This document shows, one piece after another, positions 25,701 to 36,833 of a stretch of DNA of 64,000 bases; within the stretch, counting starts at the first letter, position 1, and each line of letters starts with the position of its first letter. The DNA is from Synchiropus splendidus (taxonomy: Eukaryota > Chordata > Actinopteri > Syngnathiformes > Callionymidae). The notes beneath the pieces were generated by a model. The model had not been told where the DNA came from, searched no databases, and saw only the letters and a list, made by a program, of their open reading frames with translations. Made by a program: the position numbers and the translations under genes. The stretch is from positions 6,046,001 through 6,110,000 of the forward strand of contig NC_071345.1 in NCBI RefSeq assembly GCF_027744825.2, written 5' to 3'.

Positions 25701-28700
25701 AACACCTTTTTTATCAGATGCAGCTACCTTGTTATCTTTTCCAGAAGTAGACTGATTGGTTGGTTTATCAAGAGTCTTCGAGTCAGAAATAGGTGGTTTT
25801 TCACTTTCTTCTGATTTAGCTTGAGGTCCTTGGATGTTTTGTGGGGGCCCAGGATGTTCCAAACCAGCTGTAGGGGTTTGATGTCTAGGTGGCGGTCCAA
25901 AACGCGGCGGATGACCCCTTGCTTGTGTTGTAGCAAATCTTGGTGGACCATTAAAGCGATTCTGTGGCTGGTCAAATCTGGGCGGCTCGAAATGGCCAGG
26001 ACCATCAAACCGCTCAGGTGGTTGATCGAACCGAGGAGGGGCATCAAATCGCTGACGTGGTTGATCAAACCGAGGGGGGGCATCAAACCGCTGACGTGGT
26101 TGATCAAGCCGAGGGGGTCCATCAAAACGTTGCCGTGGTTGATCGAACTGTGGGGGTGCATCAAAACGCTGACGGGGTTGTTCAAACTGGGGGGGACCAT
26201 CAAAACGCTGGCGCGGTTGGTTAAACCGAGGGGGGCCATCAAACCGATGCCGTGGTTGATCAAAGCGTGGGGGGGCATCAAAACGCTGTCGTGGTTGATC
26301 AAACCGAGGTGGGTGTTGAGCATGTTCGAATCGAGGGGCGCTTTCTCTGTGGCGAGCAAAAACACAGAAAAAAATAATGATGAAACATTCTGTCGGAAAT
26401 ACAATGTAAACGTAAACTATGTCTAAAATGAAAAACTGCTCCAGATGCCACATTGTCATTTCCAATTTCAGGCATTGAAGAACACAAATAAGCTTTTCGT
26501 TAAGATCTTTCTTAACAGTAAAATAACTATTAAAGTCCATAGTCCATATATATTTCGCTACATGGTTAATGTTGACAATGATGCTCAGGCATCGTGCTGA
26601 AGATTTGCATAGATGGCATTTCATGTTGTAAAATCCTTGCTTAAACACCAGCACAGAAAAAAACTAATTCTATGTACTAAATATTCCATGACAAAGGGAC
26701 CGTCTGACACTTGCAGTGTTATCTGATTAAGCAAAAGATTATTTAGCAAACACCATCACACAAATTAGTAAGGTAAAACTAAAAAAAAAAAGGAACTTTT
26801 ATGAACTTGTACCGACCTGGGTCCTCTAGCCATGTTGAAATTTGAATTAGCTTGCAAGGGACCTTGCATTCCAGGGCCAACTACTCTCGGTGGAGGTCCA
26901 GTAGTCTGTGTGGGTGGCGGACCAGCAGAGATCGGAGGATTTTGCAAGCTGGGATTAACTTGTTGCTGCACTTGTAAGTCTTGTCCAGGAAATTGGCCAA
27001 ACTGTCCCACCATTCCCATGTTGTGCTGACTTGAGTGGTATGGTACCAAAGCACTGAGTGCAGCTATCCGTTCCTCAAGGTGGGCATTTGTAGCGTTCAT
27101 CTGCTCTTGCCATTGCTTCCACTGGTTTCCATAGTCTTTAAGTTGATCTTTGTGTGGGTAGGTCTGGAACTGCTCGAACCAAAGGATGTAGGATTGTTCC
27201 CAGTTTTGGTACAAAGGAGTGAACTGCAGTTTTTGCATTTCATAATGCTTCAGTTGCAATTCTGCAGACATCGACTGTAAAACAGAAAAAGATGATGGCA
27301 TCAATGTTGGACTCAGAAGTCAAGAAACAAATGAAAAACATGTGAAAAATGTCTCTCACATACCGGGAAGTTTGGAGGTTGTTTGATAAGATGCTGGTAC
27401 TGTTCAAGCATATTCTGCAGCTTTTCATGATGCTGCATGAGTGCCTGGTAATGCACGCGTGCTCGCTCCTGCTGCACGTGTTGCCACTGAGCTGCTGCTG
27501 CCTGCAGCTGCTGGAGACGGGCTGACTCTTCTGGATTTGGTGGATTCTCCCCCTTAAAATACCAAAAGCAGGAGCAATTATTATCTGTAGTACACAAATT
27601 TGGCACACATTATGAACCACAAACAGAACTGGACTTGACTATATGGTATGAGTAGGTCAGAGAAATCTCCCGGACACACTGACCTCGGATGGTGGTGGAG
27701 GCGGCACAGGTGGCTCATCTTTTGGAGGTGGTGGAGGAGGTGCATTTTTTGTTGGTTCTGCAGGGGGTGGCGGTGGCTGGCCCTTGGGTGGTTGTGGTAG
27801 CAAAGGACCATCACTAGCTTTCTTATTTTGAGATTTATCTTGCTTTAATTTCTGCAGATTCTCGAGATGTTGCTTGTACCAAAGTTGCTGTTGATCCTGA
27901 GTGTGCATACAATCAAGAACCTTGTTTGGACAACTTATCACATATGAACTGCACCAGTACTTCTACTACAGAATTTGATTTCATTCATGACCGAGCAGTG
28001 CGAGTATGATTAAGATGCTGCAACAAAACATCAAATCTTTGTGCACAACCAACAAATTTAGCCCAGAGGACGACACAATTGGTCATCAATGAATATCACA
28101 TTGACCTCAACCAGGGCAAATACATACTACCTGTGTTACATTTTGTTTTTGTTTGATTTTAAAGCTTTGCAATGTCGGCACTACTACAGAAAACTGTATA
28201 ATCCTCATCGGCTCGCTATAACAGCAAGTGCCCAGGCATCTAATGAAGCAACATATCATAATAACATTGAATATTAATGTTTAATTTCCCCACTGTAGGA
28301 AAACAATAAAAGCCATCTAACACTTTTCTGCCAAGGACACGGATTTGACACGCCACAGGTGACACAGGTACACTTGATCCCAAAATGGATAATGTGACTG
28401 TGACACATAAAACTTTATATTAGAGAGTAGAGTACTACTTTTAATTTGAAGTTCCTCTGAGTAAATGAATTTACACTCACAAATTCAAGGTAAGATAAAA
28501 GGAAATTTGTTTCCACTATTACAGAAGTGCCTGAATTTTGAGTGAGCCGATATTCCATACAGTCTTCTATAAAGTTTGATGGTTGTTATACATATAAACA
28601 CATATACACATGGGATATACAAACACAAAACGTGTGACTGCTTTTATGAGGACGAGTACCGAGGGCGAATATCCAGCATAATTTAATGTGAAAGTAAAGC

Positions 28701-29236
28701 TGTCAGAATGTGCGGTACTCATTACTTGCGTGGACATGAATTACCTGCAAAGATGTGGTCTTGTCTTCCTTCATCGATGAGTCATTGGCCTTGGCTTCTG
28801 ATGGTTTGTGGATACCTGGGGCTTGTGACACCGCAGGCTCGGGTGGCGGAGGTGCCGGCTTTAACTCTGCCGGGTGCGGCTGACACGGCGGGGGTGGTTG
28901 CACTTGTTCATGAGGGGCAGCGTGGGAGCCTCTCATCGGGGGGCGGATGGACTCGTCCTGCTTATAATAGCCCGACCCGGTATATCCACCGTAGGTTCCG
29001 GCGGCAGAGCCGTGGTGTAGGACGCTCTGCAGCTGCTTCTGATGTAGCATCTGGAGCTGCTGCATCTGCTGGAGGTGCTGCTCCTGCAGGCTGGAAAACA
29101 GCGAGCCGCCTGAAGAAGCTTCAAAGCCGCCGAACCCGGTCGCCGCACCAGGAGGCGGCCCAAGCGGTTTGCGAGGTCCAGGTCCTCCGAAGTTTTGCGG
29201 CGGCGGAGCGCCGTAGTTGCCCCAAGAGGGATGCAT
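13712..29236 (-). CDS. ylpm1: ylpm1, YLP motif-containing protein 1 (ZAP3 family, P-loop kinase-like C-terminus)
   Basis: A large nuclear protein, known in mammals as a PP1-associated RNA/chromatin factor. Exons in gene order: 29236-28745, 27896-27684, 27552-27364, 27274-26817, 26346-23578, 23505-23382, 23272-23143, 23069-22980, 22902-22722, 22508-22318, 21013-20874, 20801-20739, 20674-20555, 20471-20295, 20214-20131, 20064-19981, 19902-19828, 15979-15928, 14145-14018, 13858-13712. They total 5,907 nt in one frame, 1,968 residues (human about 2,150). In order: a Q-rich N-terminus (LQEQHLQQMQQLQMLHQKQL), a proline-rich exon, SMSAELQLKHYEMQKLQF, a huge low-complexity exon with RFDQPRQ and MRGGPP repeats ending LSQRQHEIILKAAQELK, RD-rich exons, then a P-loop NTPase domain with GLPGSGKS (residues 1666-1673), VLDDYFMTEVEK and RHFEQFWSAAKTKGFE. 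The tail is GLEDYLQLPDDY, KRAIGFVVGQTDWEKITDES and LNRTKYF. All of these match YLPM1. The ATG at 29236 is the first in frame in a CpG-rich leader. Confidence 0.96.
14456..15403. mobile_element. Non-autonomous DNA transposon with perfect 22-bp terminal inverted repeats, in a ylpm1 intron
   Basis: TTCACACTGCGGGTTCTGTC and the following two bases at 14456-14477 are found as an exact inverted copy at 15382-15403. The 948-bp interior has no transposase. No convincing target-site duplication is visible, so the true ends may lie a few bases outside and the superfamily is undetermined. It sits between the ylpm1 exons at 14018-14145 and 15928-15979. Confidence 0.7.
24610..25105 (-). repeat. Coding repeat in ylpm1: RGG/MRGGP-type array
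   Basis: Within the 2.77-kb ylpm1 exon the protein runs through about 20 imperfect units of 7-9 residues such as HMRGGPP, MGRGGPP and RGRGGPP. This is an RG/RGG region of the type that binds RNA and is methylated on arginine. The long open frames on the opposite strand here are by-products of the repeat. Confidence 0.85.
25935..26325 (-). repeat. Coding minisatellite in ylpm1: 13-residue RFDQPRQRFDGPP units
   Basis: About nine consecutive 39-bp units encode variations of PRFDQPRQRFDAP or PRFDQPRQRFDGP (for example PRFNQPRQRFDGP, PQFEQPRQRFDAP). The last unit degrades to PRFDQPQNRFNGP. Human YLPM1 has only a short RFDGP-like stretch in this position, so the array looks expanded in this lineage. 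Confidence 0.85.
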
Positions 29237-29545
29237 TTTTACCCAGTTCGCCGGTTCCTTCGGCCTTTGTGCTCACATCTAGCCAGTGATGCTAACCAGG
29301 CTAACACCTCGTCACGCTAGCCAACTCAATGGAAGGCGTTAGCTACATGATATGACCGGGAGCGGATGAAACCGTGATGAATGCCAATGCAACACAAACG
29401 GAGGTTGACTGCCGTGTTTTCATCAAACAAAAAACACACGGCCGCGTCAGTCCGCACGCTTCGGCTCGATGTGACTGCTACAGCTCCAGGAGCCCTGCTA
29501 ACGGAAACACGTCATCCATTCCTTCAAGTCACTTCCTGTTAAGTA
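29237..29545 (-). promoter_or_regulatory. ylpm1 5' UTR and CpG-rich promoter
   Basis: CpG-rich sequence lies immediately upstream of the ylpm1 ATG. On the minus strand it contains an ETS site ACAGGAAGT at 29531-29539 and a CRE-like half site GATGAC at 29511-29516. The base composition falls to AT-rich beyond 29550. The start of transcription is inferred. Confidence 0.5.
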
Positions 29546-31739
29546 ATAAACTGGAATTTTAAGCCTCAGTAAATATAGTAAACCAGTATTTCTAGTGCCT
29601 TTTTACTGCGCAACTTACGGGGCTAAATGTGAATATGGATGACTAATCACCATCAATATTTTCTTGTAAATTGTAGAATTCCAAACACGCTTAAATCACC
29701 TTTGATGCAAAGCTATTTTACTGGAAAAGAGTCTGAGCCTTTTGTCGTTTTCGCAAGTGCAACTTCCAGCAAAAAATCTCGAGCAAAAAATATTTATGTT
29801 GAAGACTTTTTATTTGTTTGAGTGAGTCTGGTGACTAATGTTGTGTGGACCATTCTTAAGAAACACCTCCTTTTGAAGACATTTTGCTCTGTTAGGAGCG
29901 GCCATCACTTCTTTAACCCTCATTTCGCGTGTTAAAACTTCATATATAACTAGGTTATTTTGATTGGATTTAGTTCGCTTCAGAGTCCTGGTTAAGTTTT
30001 GTCATTTGTTTTCGATGGTTAGGTTCAGGGTGAGCGTCTCGGGAAGGTATTATGTCAGTATGAGACACTCCCAAACGGCCAAACTATTAAGTCTTATTAA
30101 ATATTAAGTACTACTTTCGAATCTTTGTTTCTTTGAGTGACGCACTGCTATTCGATAGTCAGTAGCTAACTTAAAATACTATAATACATATTATTATTAT
30201 TATTATTATTAGTAGTAGTAGTAGTAGTAGTAGTAGTATTATTATCTAAACAAAAAATAAAACATGGGATCCATTTAAGTCAGAAACACAGTACACAACA
30301 TCAAAACACAGCGTAAATACAATATAAGATCGAATAAAAAGATTATTTAAGAAACTGTATCGTGAGGGAACACATGACATGACCGTCAATTTATCATGCT
30401 TTATAACCGTAACCCGTGTGTTGGGGAATGAAATACACCGCGTGGTCTCAAGCTGTTCAATGTGTCTTGTAAACACTAGAGGGAGACAAATTCCCGTTTA
30501 TCACGACAGACGCTTGACCCCAAACCTGAAGCAACGTCGACAATAAAGGATTAATAAGGGATATTAATAAGGGTTTCTAATATTAACCCGCAAAACAATA
30601 GTTTTAACAGTAGTTTTAATTTATTTCAGATACTAAATGTAGCTAAGTGATCGTTTGTGCGCGTCAATGAATTTTTATTACTGTACTTTCAGCTCAGTTG
30701 CATTGAGAGTTTCGTCATTTTAGTTGATGCCTAAATTTTTGCGTCTGGTCCAACAAAGCCCACAGTTGTCGGTGCTTTTGTGATGGAGTGTTTACCAACA
30801 AGAGAGCGAAGGTTAGACGAAGGCAAACCAGCGGGAGGCAAAGCACCACTGCCTTTAGGCCGCCCTTGAGGTCTGACACACATAAGAGTATTTTTGTTCT
30901 TAAGATCACCAGTAAATCTGTATTAATTTTGACCAGAACCACTTAAAAAGAATCGTTAAAGTGGATTAATCAAGGCCGCCCTGTTTAATGTCTCCCGTTA
31001 ATTAGTTTGTCAGCAGTGTTTTAATATCGGCTAATGACTTCATATTTCACTGATGGCATTAAAGGGGTGTTAAAAGAGGGGAAATGGCCCATTCAGGATC
31101 CAGTTCTTTCACTTAAGACGCCCTCAATGAATAAGACAAGGTCACGGAGGCCTAGTCTTTAGGGGGAGATACTTTATCGGGGGATGAGGGAGGAAGAAAT
31201 CCCACAGAGGAAGTCCTCCACTCTGTAAAACAGCGTGACGGGCACAATGTGATACAGTTCTGCCGCAGAACAATACACTGCGCAGGGGATTCATGATACA
31301 GTTGAGAGCTGCCACGCTCCACACAGTGGCAGGGGACTGATACAGTGTACTGAGCAAATATGGATCAAGAATGTGAAGCAACTGTCTCTATGACTGCAGA
31401 AAGAACGGAGAGCAGGTGGCTTCTTTGAGAGATTCTTGAATCGGCGAACTGAGAAGCTATGAAAATATTTGCCTGTGATGCCTTATTTTTCACAAATATT
31501 TTTATTCAAATTATTATTACTATTCACCTTGAGCTTTAGGTTACATTAGTTGTATATAAATATGCAATAATTATTCACATCTCAATTTGTAGTTTTTACC
31601 AGACTTAAAACAATTTGAATTTTCAGCAAAATTACATTTTATTCAGCAATAATAATGATAAATGGTCGGACTTTAATGAGTTAATTATGATTGATTAATT
31701 ACAACATTATTACAATTGATCAATTACAAAAAAAAAAAA
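29546..31739. other. Intergenic sequence upstream of ylpm1
   Basis: No coding exon seen. It contains the trinucleotide tract at 30188-30246 and an unrepetitive, possibly regulatory stretch at about 30950-31130 (GTGGATTAATCAAGGCCGCC, GTTAATTAGTTTGTC). Confidence 0.5.
30188..30246. repeat. Compound trinucleotide microsatellite (ATT)n(AGT)n
   Basis: Runs of ATT followed by nine or so AGT units and then ATT again. Confidence 0.9.
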
Positions 31740-32022
31740 AAATTAATTGAACAGTTTGCTCTCCAGACAACAGGGAACCTTTGTCAGTGCAGCAGTTCCT
31801 GCTCCACTGCTCCCACTGATGCACAAGACACGTGGCAGCAAGGATGAGAACAACAACAACAAACATGGAGGAATACCTGAACAAAAGCAAACAAAAGCAT
31901 CAGCTTTTGTTTAGGGATGTTTTTCACTACACAATGGCCAGAGTTTCCACTACTCTGAATGTACTTGAAATTCTTATACAAATATTTTCAAGACATTAAA
32001 AGAGCTTTAGTTTAAATAAGGT
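31740..32022 (-). repeat. Inverted duplication, copy 1 (contains a micro-ORF)
   Basis: Read on the minus strand this ~280-bp segment matches the plus strand of 35876-36125 at high identity over its whole length (ATTCAGAGTAGTGGAAAC, GGCCATTGTGTAGTGAAAAA, GACAAAGGTTC and TGTTGTCTGGAGAGCAAACT in both). Copy 1 has an extra ~45 bp that ends in a pyrimidine-rich tract plus CAG just before the ATG of the conserved frame. Confidence 0.8.
31747..31866 (-). CDS. Candidate micro-ORF, copy 1 (hydrophobic N-terminus)
   Basis: From the ATG at 31866 the minus strand encodes MFVVVVLILAATCLVHQWEQ and then WSRNCCTDKGSLLSGEQTVQ, continuing without a stop into a poly-T tract. The first ~17 residues look like a signal peptide or membrane anchor, followed by a paired cysteine. 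The frame is shared with the copy at 36002. I do not recognise the family. It could be a dispersed repeat with chance coding potential, or an exon of an unrecognised gene. Confidence 0.3.
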
Positions 32023-32064
32023 GATATAAAAACTAGAATATAGCCACCATCCTGATTTATTGTG

Positions 32065-32085
32065 CTCTCTCTCTCTTTCTCTCTC

Positions 32086-32147
<62 letters not shown>
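32065..32147. repeat. (CT)n followed by (TA)n microsatellite
   Basis: A CT-rich tract at 32065-32088 runs directly into about 29 TA units. Confidence 0.95.
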
Positions 32148-32149
<2 letters not shown>

Positions 32150-32150
<1 letters not shown>

Positions 32151-33412
32151 TATAAAAATGTAAATATTCTAAAAAGGTATATCATATTTTATTGATTTTA
32201 TTTTTGAATTAAATGTGTAGTATTAGGTATTGTTTTTTCCCTAATATCACAGGAGTTGCAGCAGTAAATCCTCTGCTCCATGACTGAAGCTTAAACATAC
32301 CCACAGAATCTCACATTTTTGGAGCCAGCTGCAACATTTCACTCAAATTTACTGTATTCTGTGTGTTTCAGAGATGAAAGCGGGAGGATGCAGACTTGAA
32401 AGTCTCGGAGGGAATAATAATAAAAGGTGGAGTTTGCCCTTGTCCATCCCCATCAGCACTTTCCAGAGCTGTTTGAGCAGGAACAAAGAAATCAGAAATC
32501 GTAAAGTTGTAGCTCCCAGTATTGAGGACACTGCATTTTCTCTGTGATGAAAATCCTATGTTAAACAAAATGCTCAATGGAGGCTAATGGATCCCAAACA
32601 AGTGCATGCACTGCTTCCAAAATGCTTTGTTTGACAAATCAATTTTCCCATAACCCGGTGAGAAGAAAAGTGATGCGGATTGATCGGGGGGCCCCTCCCC
32701 CTCCCCTCACTTTGTTTCCAGAATATTGTTTGATGGCTGGATAGATTAATTGGTATGACATTTGAAAGCCTCCTCTTGACTGTCAGCATCCGAGCCGCGG
32801 CGCTCCAATCGAACCTCGCTCTAATTGTCTGCTCTGTAATACCTCTCTTCACAAATTAGAGACCATGCCTCCATCAACTGCACCCGGTTTAAGACCCGCA
32901 CAACATCCCGCTGCCCAATCACACATGGCTTTGAATAGAGGAGATGCTGTGCAGATAAGATAGCGCGCGCTAAAGGGCATCACCCCCACTCTGCTGTGTC
33001 AGCACGTTTGCTCTTGGCGGCGTAGTGGATGTGAAATATCCAAATGAGATCTACGCTGTGGTTAAACCGCCACCTCAGATCCGACGTTGCTTTCAAGTCT
33101 CTTTAGTGTGGAACTGCTTCGTGCAGAACATTTTTACTGCCAGTTTTAGGACATTTTTTGGGGAAGTATGAGGAAGAGGATTTGCTCCACCGCCTCTGTA
33201 AATACCTGTAGTAGTAATGGGTCTAAGAGGCATCATAAAGCGTTTCGACACAATGACACTGTGCTGATACAGTGTTGATACTGTGTCACTGAATACTGAC
33301 ACCTGCTGGACAACCGACTTGAAAGACTGAATTGATACTGGTTTGATGGCCTGCTCTATATGATAATACCATTTAAGTCTTTGCATTTATTATTATTCCA
33401 TATCTTTAAATT
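32150..33412. other. Non-coding stretch, candidate regulatory island at about 32540-33080
   Basis: No exon is visible. From about 32540 to 33080 the sequence is unrepetitive, of mixed composition and full of AT-rich homeodomain-type cores (GATAGATTAATTGG, CTCTAATTGTC) next to GC-rich segments, the usual look of a vertebrate conserved non-coding element. Conservation itself cannot be judged here. Confidence 0.35.
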
Positions 33413-34135
33413 CAGTGGTACCTCGTTTTCGAACGTCCCAGACTTCAAACAAATCGGAGTTCGAACAAAAATTTATAGATTTTTTTGCTTCGGATTTCGA
33501 ACAAAAATCCAGGACTCGAACGCCTCCGAAAAAAGCCGGATAAAGCATGGTGTGCACGGACGGATCAGCTGACCCACGTCACGCTTTGTTATTGTGTATA
33601 ATGCAGCCTCTGTATGCAGACGTGTCCCGTTAGCTACATTTACTGACTGTTTTTTCTTCATATTGAGGTGTAAAACCTTTCCTGTCTCCTCACTGGACCG
33701 TGGTAGAGTGTCACAGGGGAGGTGCTCGCTCTCCACACCTCCACTCCAGGGTTTGATGTCCTGTTGTGGGCTGGAGCTGGGACAGGGATGAGGCGAGTCT
33801 GGGACAGAGCGTGACTTGGTTTATGACTTTGTCACAGCCAAACTGCACAGAAGCGCACATTCAGAGCTGGACACGCACCGGGCACCTCTTCACTTCTGGA
33901 GAGACGTCACTCACTCAGCAACCCCTCCCACATGCAGCGGCCACACACATAGAGGAACAGCGCACCTGCAGCAGACACTCTACATTCACTCCTACAAAAG
34001 ACTGTTTTAAGGCTTGGAACGCATTATTGCTTTTTCCATTCATTGTAATGAGGAAAAATCGATTCAGATTTCGAACAAATCGCTTCTCGAACGGCTGTCT
34101 GGAACGGATTGTGGTCAAGAACCGAGGTACCACTG
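33413..34135 (+). mobile_element. Non-autonomous DNA transposon, pogo/Tigger-like ends, copy 2 of 3
   Basis: Starts CAGTGGTACCTCGTTTTCG and ends ACCGAGGTACCACTG, with TA after the right end. It is the longest copy and nearly identical to 4315-4980 internally. The extra length comes from a repeated TTCGAACAAAAAT block near its left end (33460-33515). Confidence 0.78.
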
Positions 34136-35875
34136 TAATGTGAACATGTAAATGTGAAAAATGTGAATGAGGATGCTTGCGGACCTTTTTTTAATTACTT
34201 TATTTCTTTTATTTTTATTAAATAAAAAGGTTTTTCCAATGTTTTAAAATAAATGTAATTATACAATGAAATAATTTGAATTACAATGGAACAAGGCAAC
34301 TCGAAAAGCTGTGACTGAGTAATAATTGAAATAAATACATTATTATCATCATATAATATTATCAATCTCCAATAGCAGATCACGACAAATTCCCCTGGAG
34401 CTGCCCCCCAGATCCACAAAGACATTCACAAGGAACCGTGAGATTAGATGGGTTCAGCAGTTGCATCCTGTTGAAGTGGTACGCGCACCGGTTGTTGTCA
34501 CTAGTAAATAGTATAATTTGTCCATCAAATCATTGTAAGTCTATATAATAAGTAACATCCTATATAACAAGTATCCTTCTTAACATTAAAGAGAAAAGAA
34601 AGTAGGATCAACTTACAATAAAGAATGACTTTATTAACGTTTTTGTCTGTAACAGAAATGACTTAAAGTTAATAAATTAATAAATAAATAAAAATCATGA
34701 GAGGATGTGCCATTACACCTTATTGTAGTACGGCAAAAAAAGCATGTTCCGAGGTCACATGTGCCCCCCAGCATTGCTCCCCCTCCTCACCCCAGTGGGA
34801 CCCGCCCCTCCATTTGAGTAGGACTGCATCATAGGAACGCTCTCCGATCAGGACCAGCTAACATGAAACACCAGACTGTCCAAGGTCGGCGCATTGAGGG
34901 AAATCATTTTGGGGGTGTTATCTTCCGTGTTGGTCAAGACCAGACCCAGGACACGCTGGAGGTTTCTGGGGAGCGGGACTGTGGGTTCAAAACAGAACAA
35001 AGCCACACTAAATCCTCGCCATTAGCCGACGCCTCAAAGTCGCACCCCTTCGGATGGAAACTGCTGAGTACAATATTCATGACTGAAGAGAGGTATCCAG
35101 GTGTAGTCTAAAACATCGCCGTGAATCCCTGTGGAAGATTTATATGTTTTTTAAAGGCAGGACCATGACTGTTTTATTTGGTGCAGGCCACATGCGCTGA
35201 TAGCATCTGGGCTTCTTTAGCCAAAACAAAGGCATTACTCACGACATTTACACGCCGTGCATATCGGACATAATTCTGTTTATCTGGCGCCGGTGACAGC
35301 TCACATTTCAGCATACACACCGAGCCATTACGCCCACTTCTGTCTGTGCCAGCTGCTTGTATTAATCAAACAGCCACTTTCCGCCATGACACAAAGCAAA
35401 TAGTCATAAATGCTCTTATCAGCCATTCTAATAGTCTGGACCTTCTGATCAGATTCATGGGCGCGTAAAGTATTACGCTCGGTCTCTATCACGGCCGGAG
35501 ATCACTTCTTTTTCATGAGAATCGTTTATAACTACAGGACAGTCTGTTGTGTAATGAGATTCAGGCCTCTATCGACCGACGGAATCTCGCACTCTGTTTA
35601 CTAATATTTACATATATTTATGTGGATTTGTTTTTCCACCGCAGATATGATAAATGTGTGTCTACAGGTCAGCGCAGGGATGAACTCTGCTCAGAGGAAA
35701 CTCACTCTCCATTGTAATTTCTCCGGTTGTATGCAGGAATTTAAAGAAGTGTTCGGCGAGACACCTCACTACTACATATATATATATTTAAACAACAAAA
35801 TATTGTTCATTTTGCATCAGTTTAACAATAGCATCATAAATCACGATGGTGGCTATATTCAAGTTTATATATCCC
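34136..35875. other. Intergenic non-coding stretch
   Basis: AT-rich sequence to about 34720, then an unrepetitive stretch at about 35150-35600 (CCAGCTGCTTGTATTAATCA, GATCAGATTCATGGGCGCG) that may be regulatory. At about 35735-35785 a scrap resembles the junction of the triplicated repeat at 37.5-38.2 kb. No exon found. Confidence 0.4.
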
Positions 35876-36125
35876 CTTATTTAAACTAAAACCCTTTATG
35901 TCTTTTAATGTCTTGAAAATATTTGAAAAGAATTTCGATTTTATAAGAATTTTGAATACATTCAGAGTAGTGGAAACCCTGGCCATTGTGTAGTGAAAAA
36001 CATGTTTGTTGTTGTTGTTATCATCCTAGCTGCGACGTGTCTTGTGCATCAGTGGGATCAGTGGACCAGGAACTGTTGCACTGACAAAGGTTCTCTGTTG
36101 TCTGGAGAGCAAACTGTTCAATGAA
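35876..36125 (+). repeat. Inverted duplication, copy 2 (contains a micro-ORF)
   Basis: Plus-strand counterpart of 31740-32022. It lacks the ~45-bp insert of copy 1 and ends some 50 bp before the third pogo/Tigger-like element. Confidence 0.8.
36002..36124 (+). CDS. Candidate micro-ORF, copy 2 (40 residues, hydrophobic N-terminus)
   Basis: ATG at 36002, TGA at 36122-36124, 40 residues: MFVVVVIILAATCLVHQWDQ then WTRNCCTDKGSLLSGEQTVQ. Compared with copy 1 there is no frameshift. The seven base changes I can count in the shared frame are either silent third-position changes (four) or conservative (L/I, E/D, S/T). That pattern is what coding constraint would give, but 40 codons is too few for certainty. 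The product would be a small secreted or single-pass membrane peptide. No homologue is recognised. Confidence 0.35.
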   Translation: MFVVVVIILAATCLVHQWDQWTRNCCTDKGSLLSGEQTVQ

Positions 36126-36177
36126 ATTCAATTACATTAAATTATTACGTTACATTATATACACACACAGTGGTACC

Positions 36178-36825
36178 TCGGTTCTCGACCACAATTCGTT
36201 CCAGAAGGCCGTTCGAGAAGCGATTTGTTGGAAATCTGAATCGATTTTTCCCATTACAATGACTGGAAAAGGAACTAATGCGTTGCAAGCCTTAAAACAG
36301 TCTTTTGTAGGAGTGAATGTAGAGTGTCTGCTGCAGGTGCGCTGTTCCTCTATGTGTGTGGCCGCTGCATGTGGGAGGGGTTGCCGAGTGAGTGAGGTCT
36401 CTCCAGAAGTGAAGAGGTGCCCGGTGCGTGTCCAGCTCTGAATGTGCGCTTCTGTGCAGTTTGGCTGTGACAAAGTCATAAACCAAGTCACGCTCTGTCC
36501 CAGACTCGCCTCATCCCTGTCCCAGCTCCAGCCCACAACAGGACATCGAACCCTGGAGTGGAGGTGTGGAGAGCCAGCACCTCCCCTGTGACACTCCACC
36601 ACGGTCCAGTGCGGAGACAGGAAAGGTTTTACTCCTCAATATGAAGAAAAAACAGTCAGTAAATGGAGCTAACGGGACATGGCTGCGTTATACACAATGT
36701 TTTTTCGGGGGCGTTCGAGTTCTGGATTTTGGTTCAAAATCTGAAGCAAAAAAATCTCTAAATCTCTAAAATTTGAACTCCGATTTGTTCGAATTCCGGG
36801 ATGTTCAAAAACCGAGGTACCACTG
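36178..36825 (-). mobile_element. Non-autonomous DNA transposon, pogo/Tigger-like ends, copy 3 of 3 (reverse orientation)
   Basis: Begins CAGTGGTACCTCGGTTCTCG and ends ACCGAGGTACCACTG followed by TA. Internally it is the reverse complement of copies 1 and 2, with the same CTCCTACAAAAGACTGTTTT segment inverted. Confidence 0.78.
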
Positions 36826-36833
36826 TATATATA

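Noticed and set aside
25821..26426. Plus-strand frame with WLIKPRGGIK repeats
   Set aside because: Antisense shadow of the RFDQPRQ repeat array in the large ylpm1 exon.
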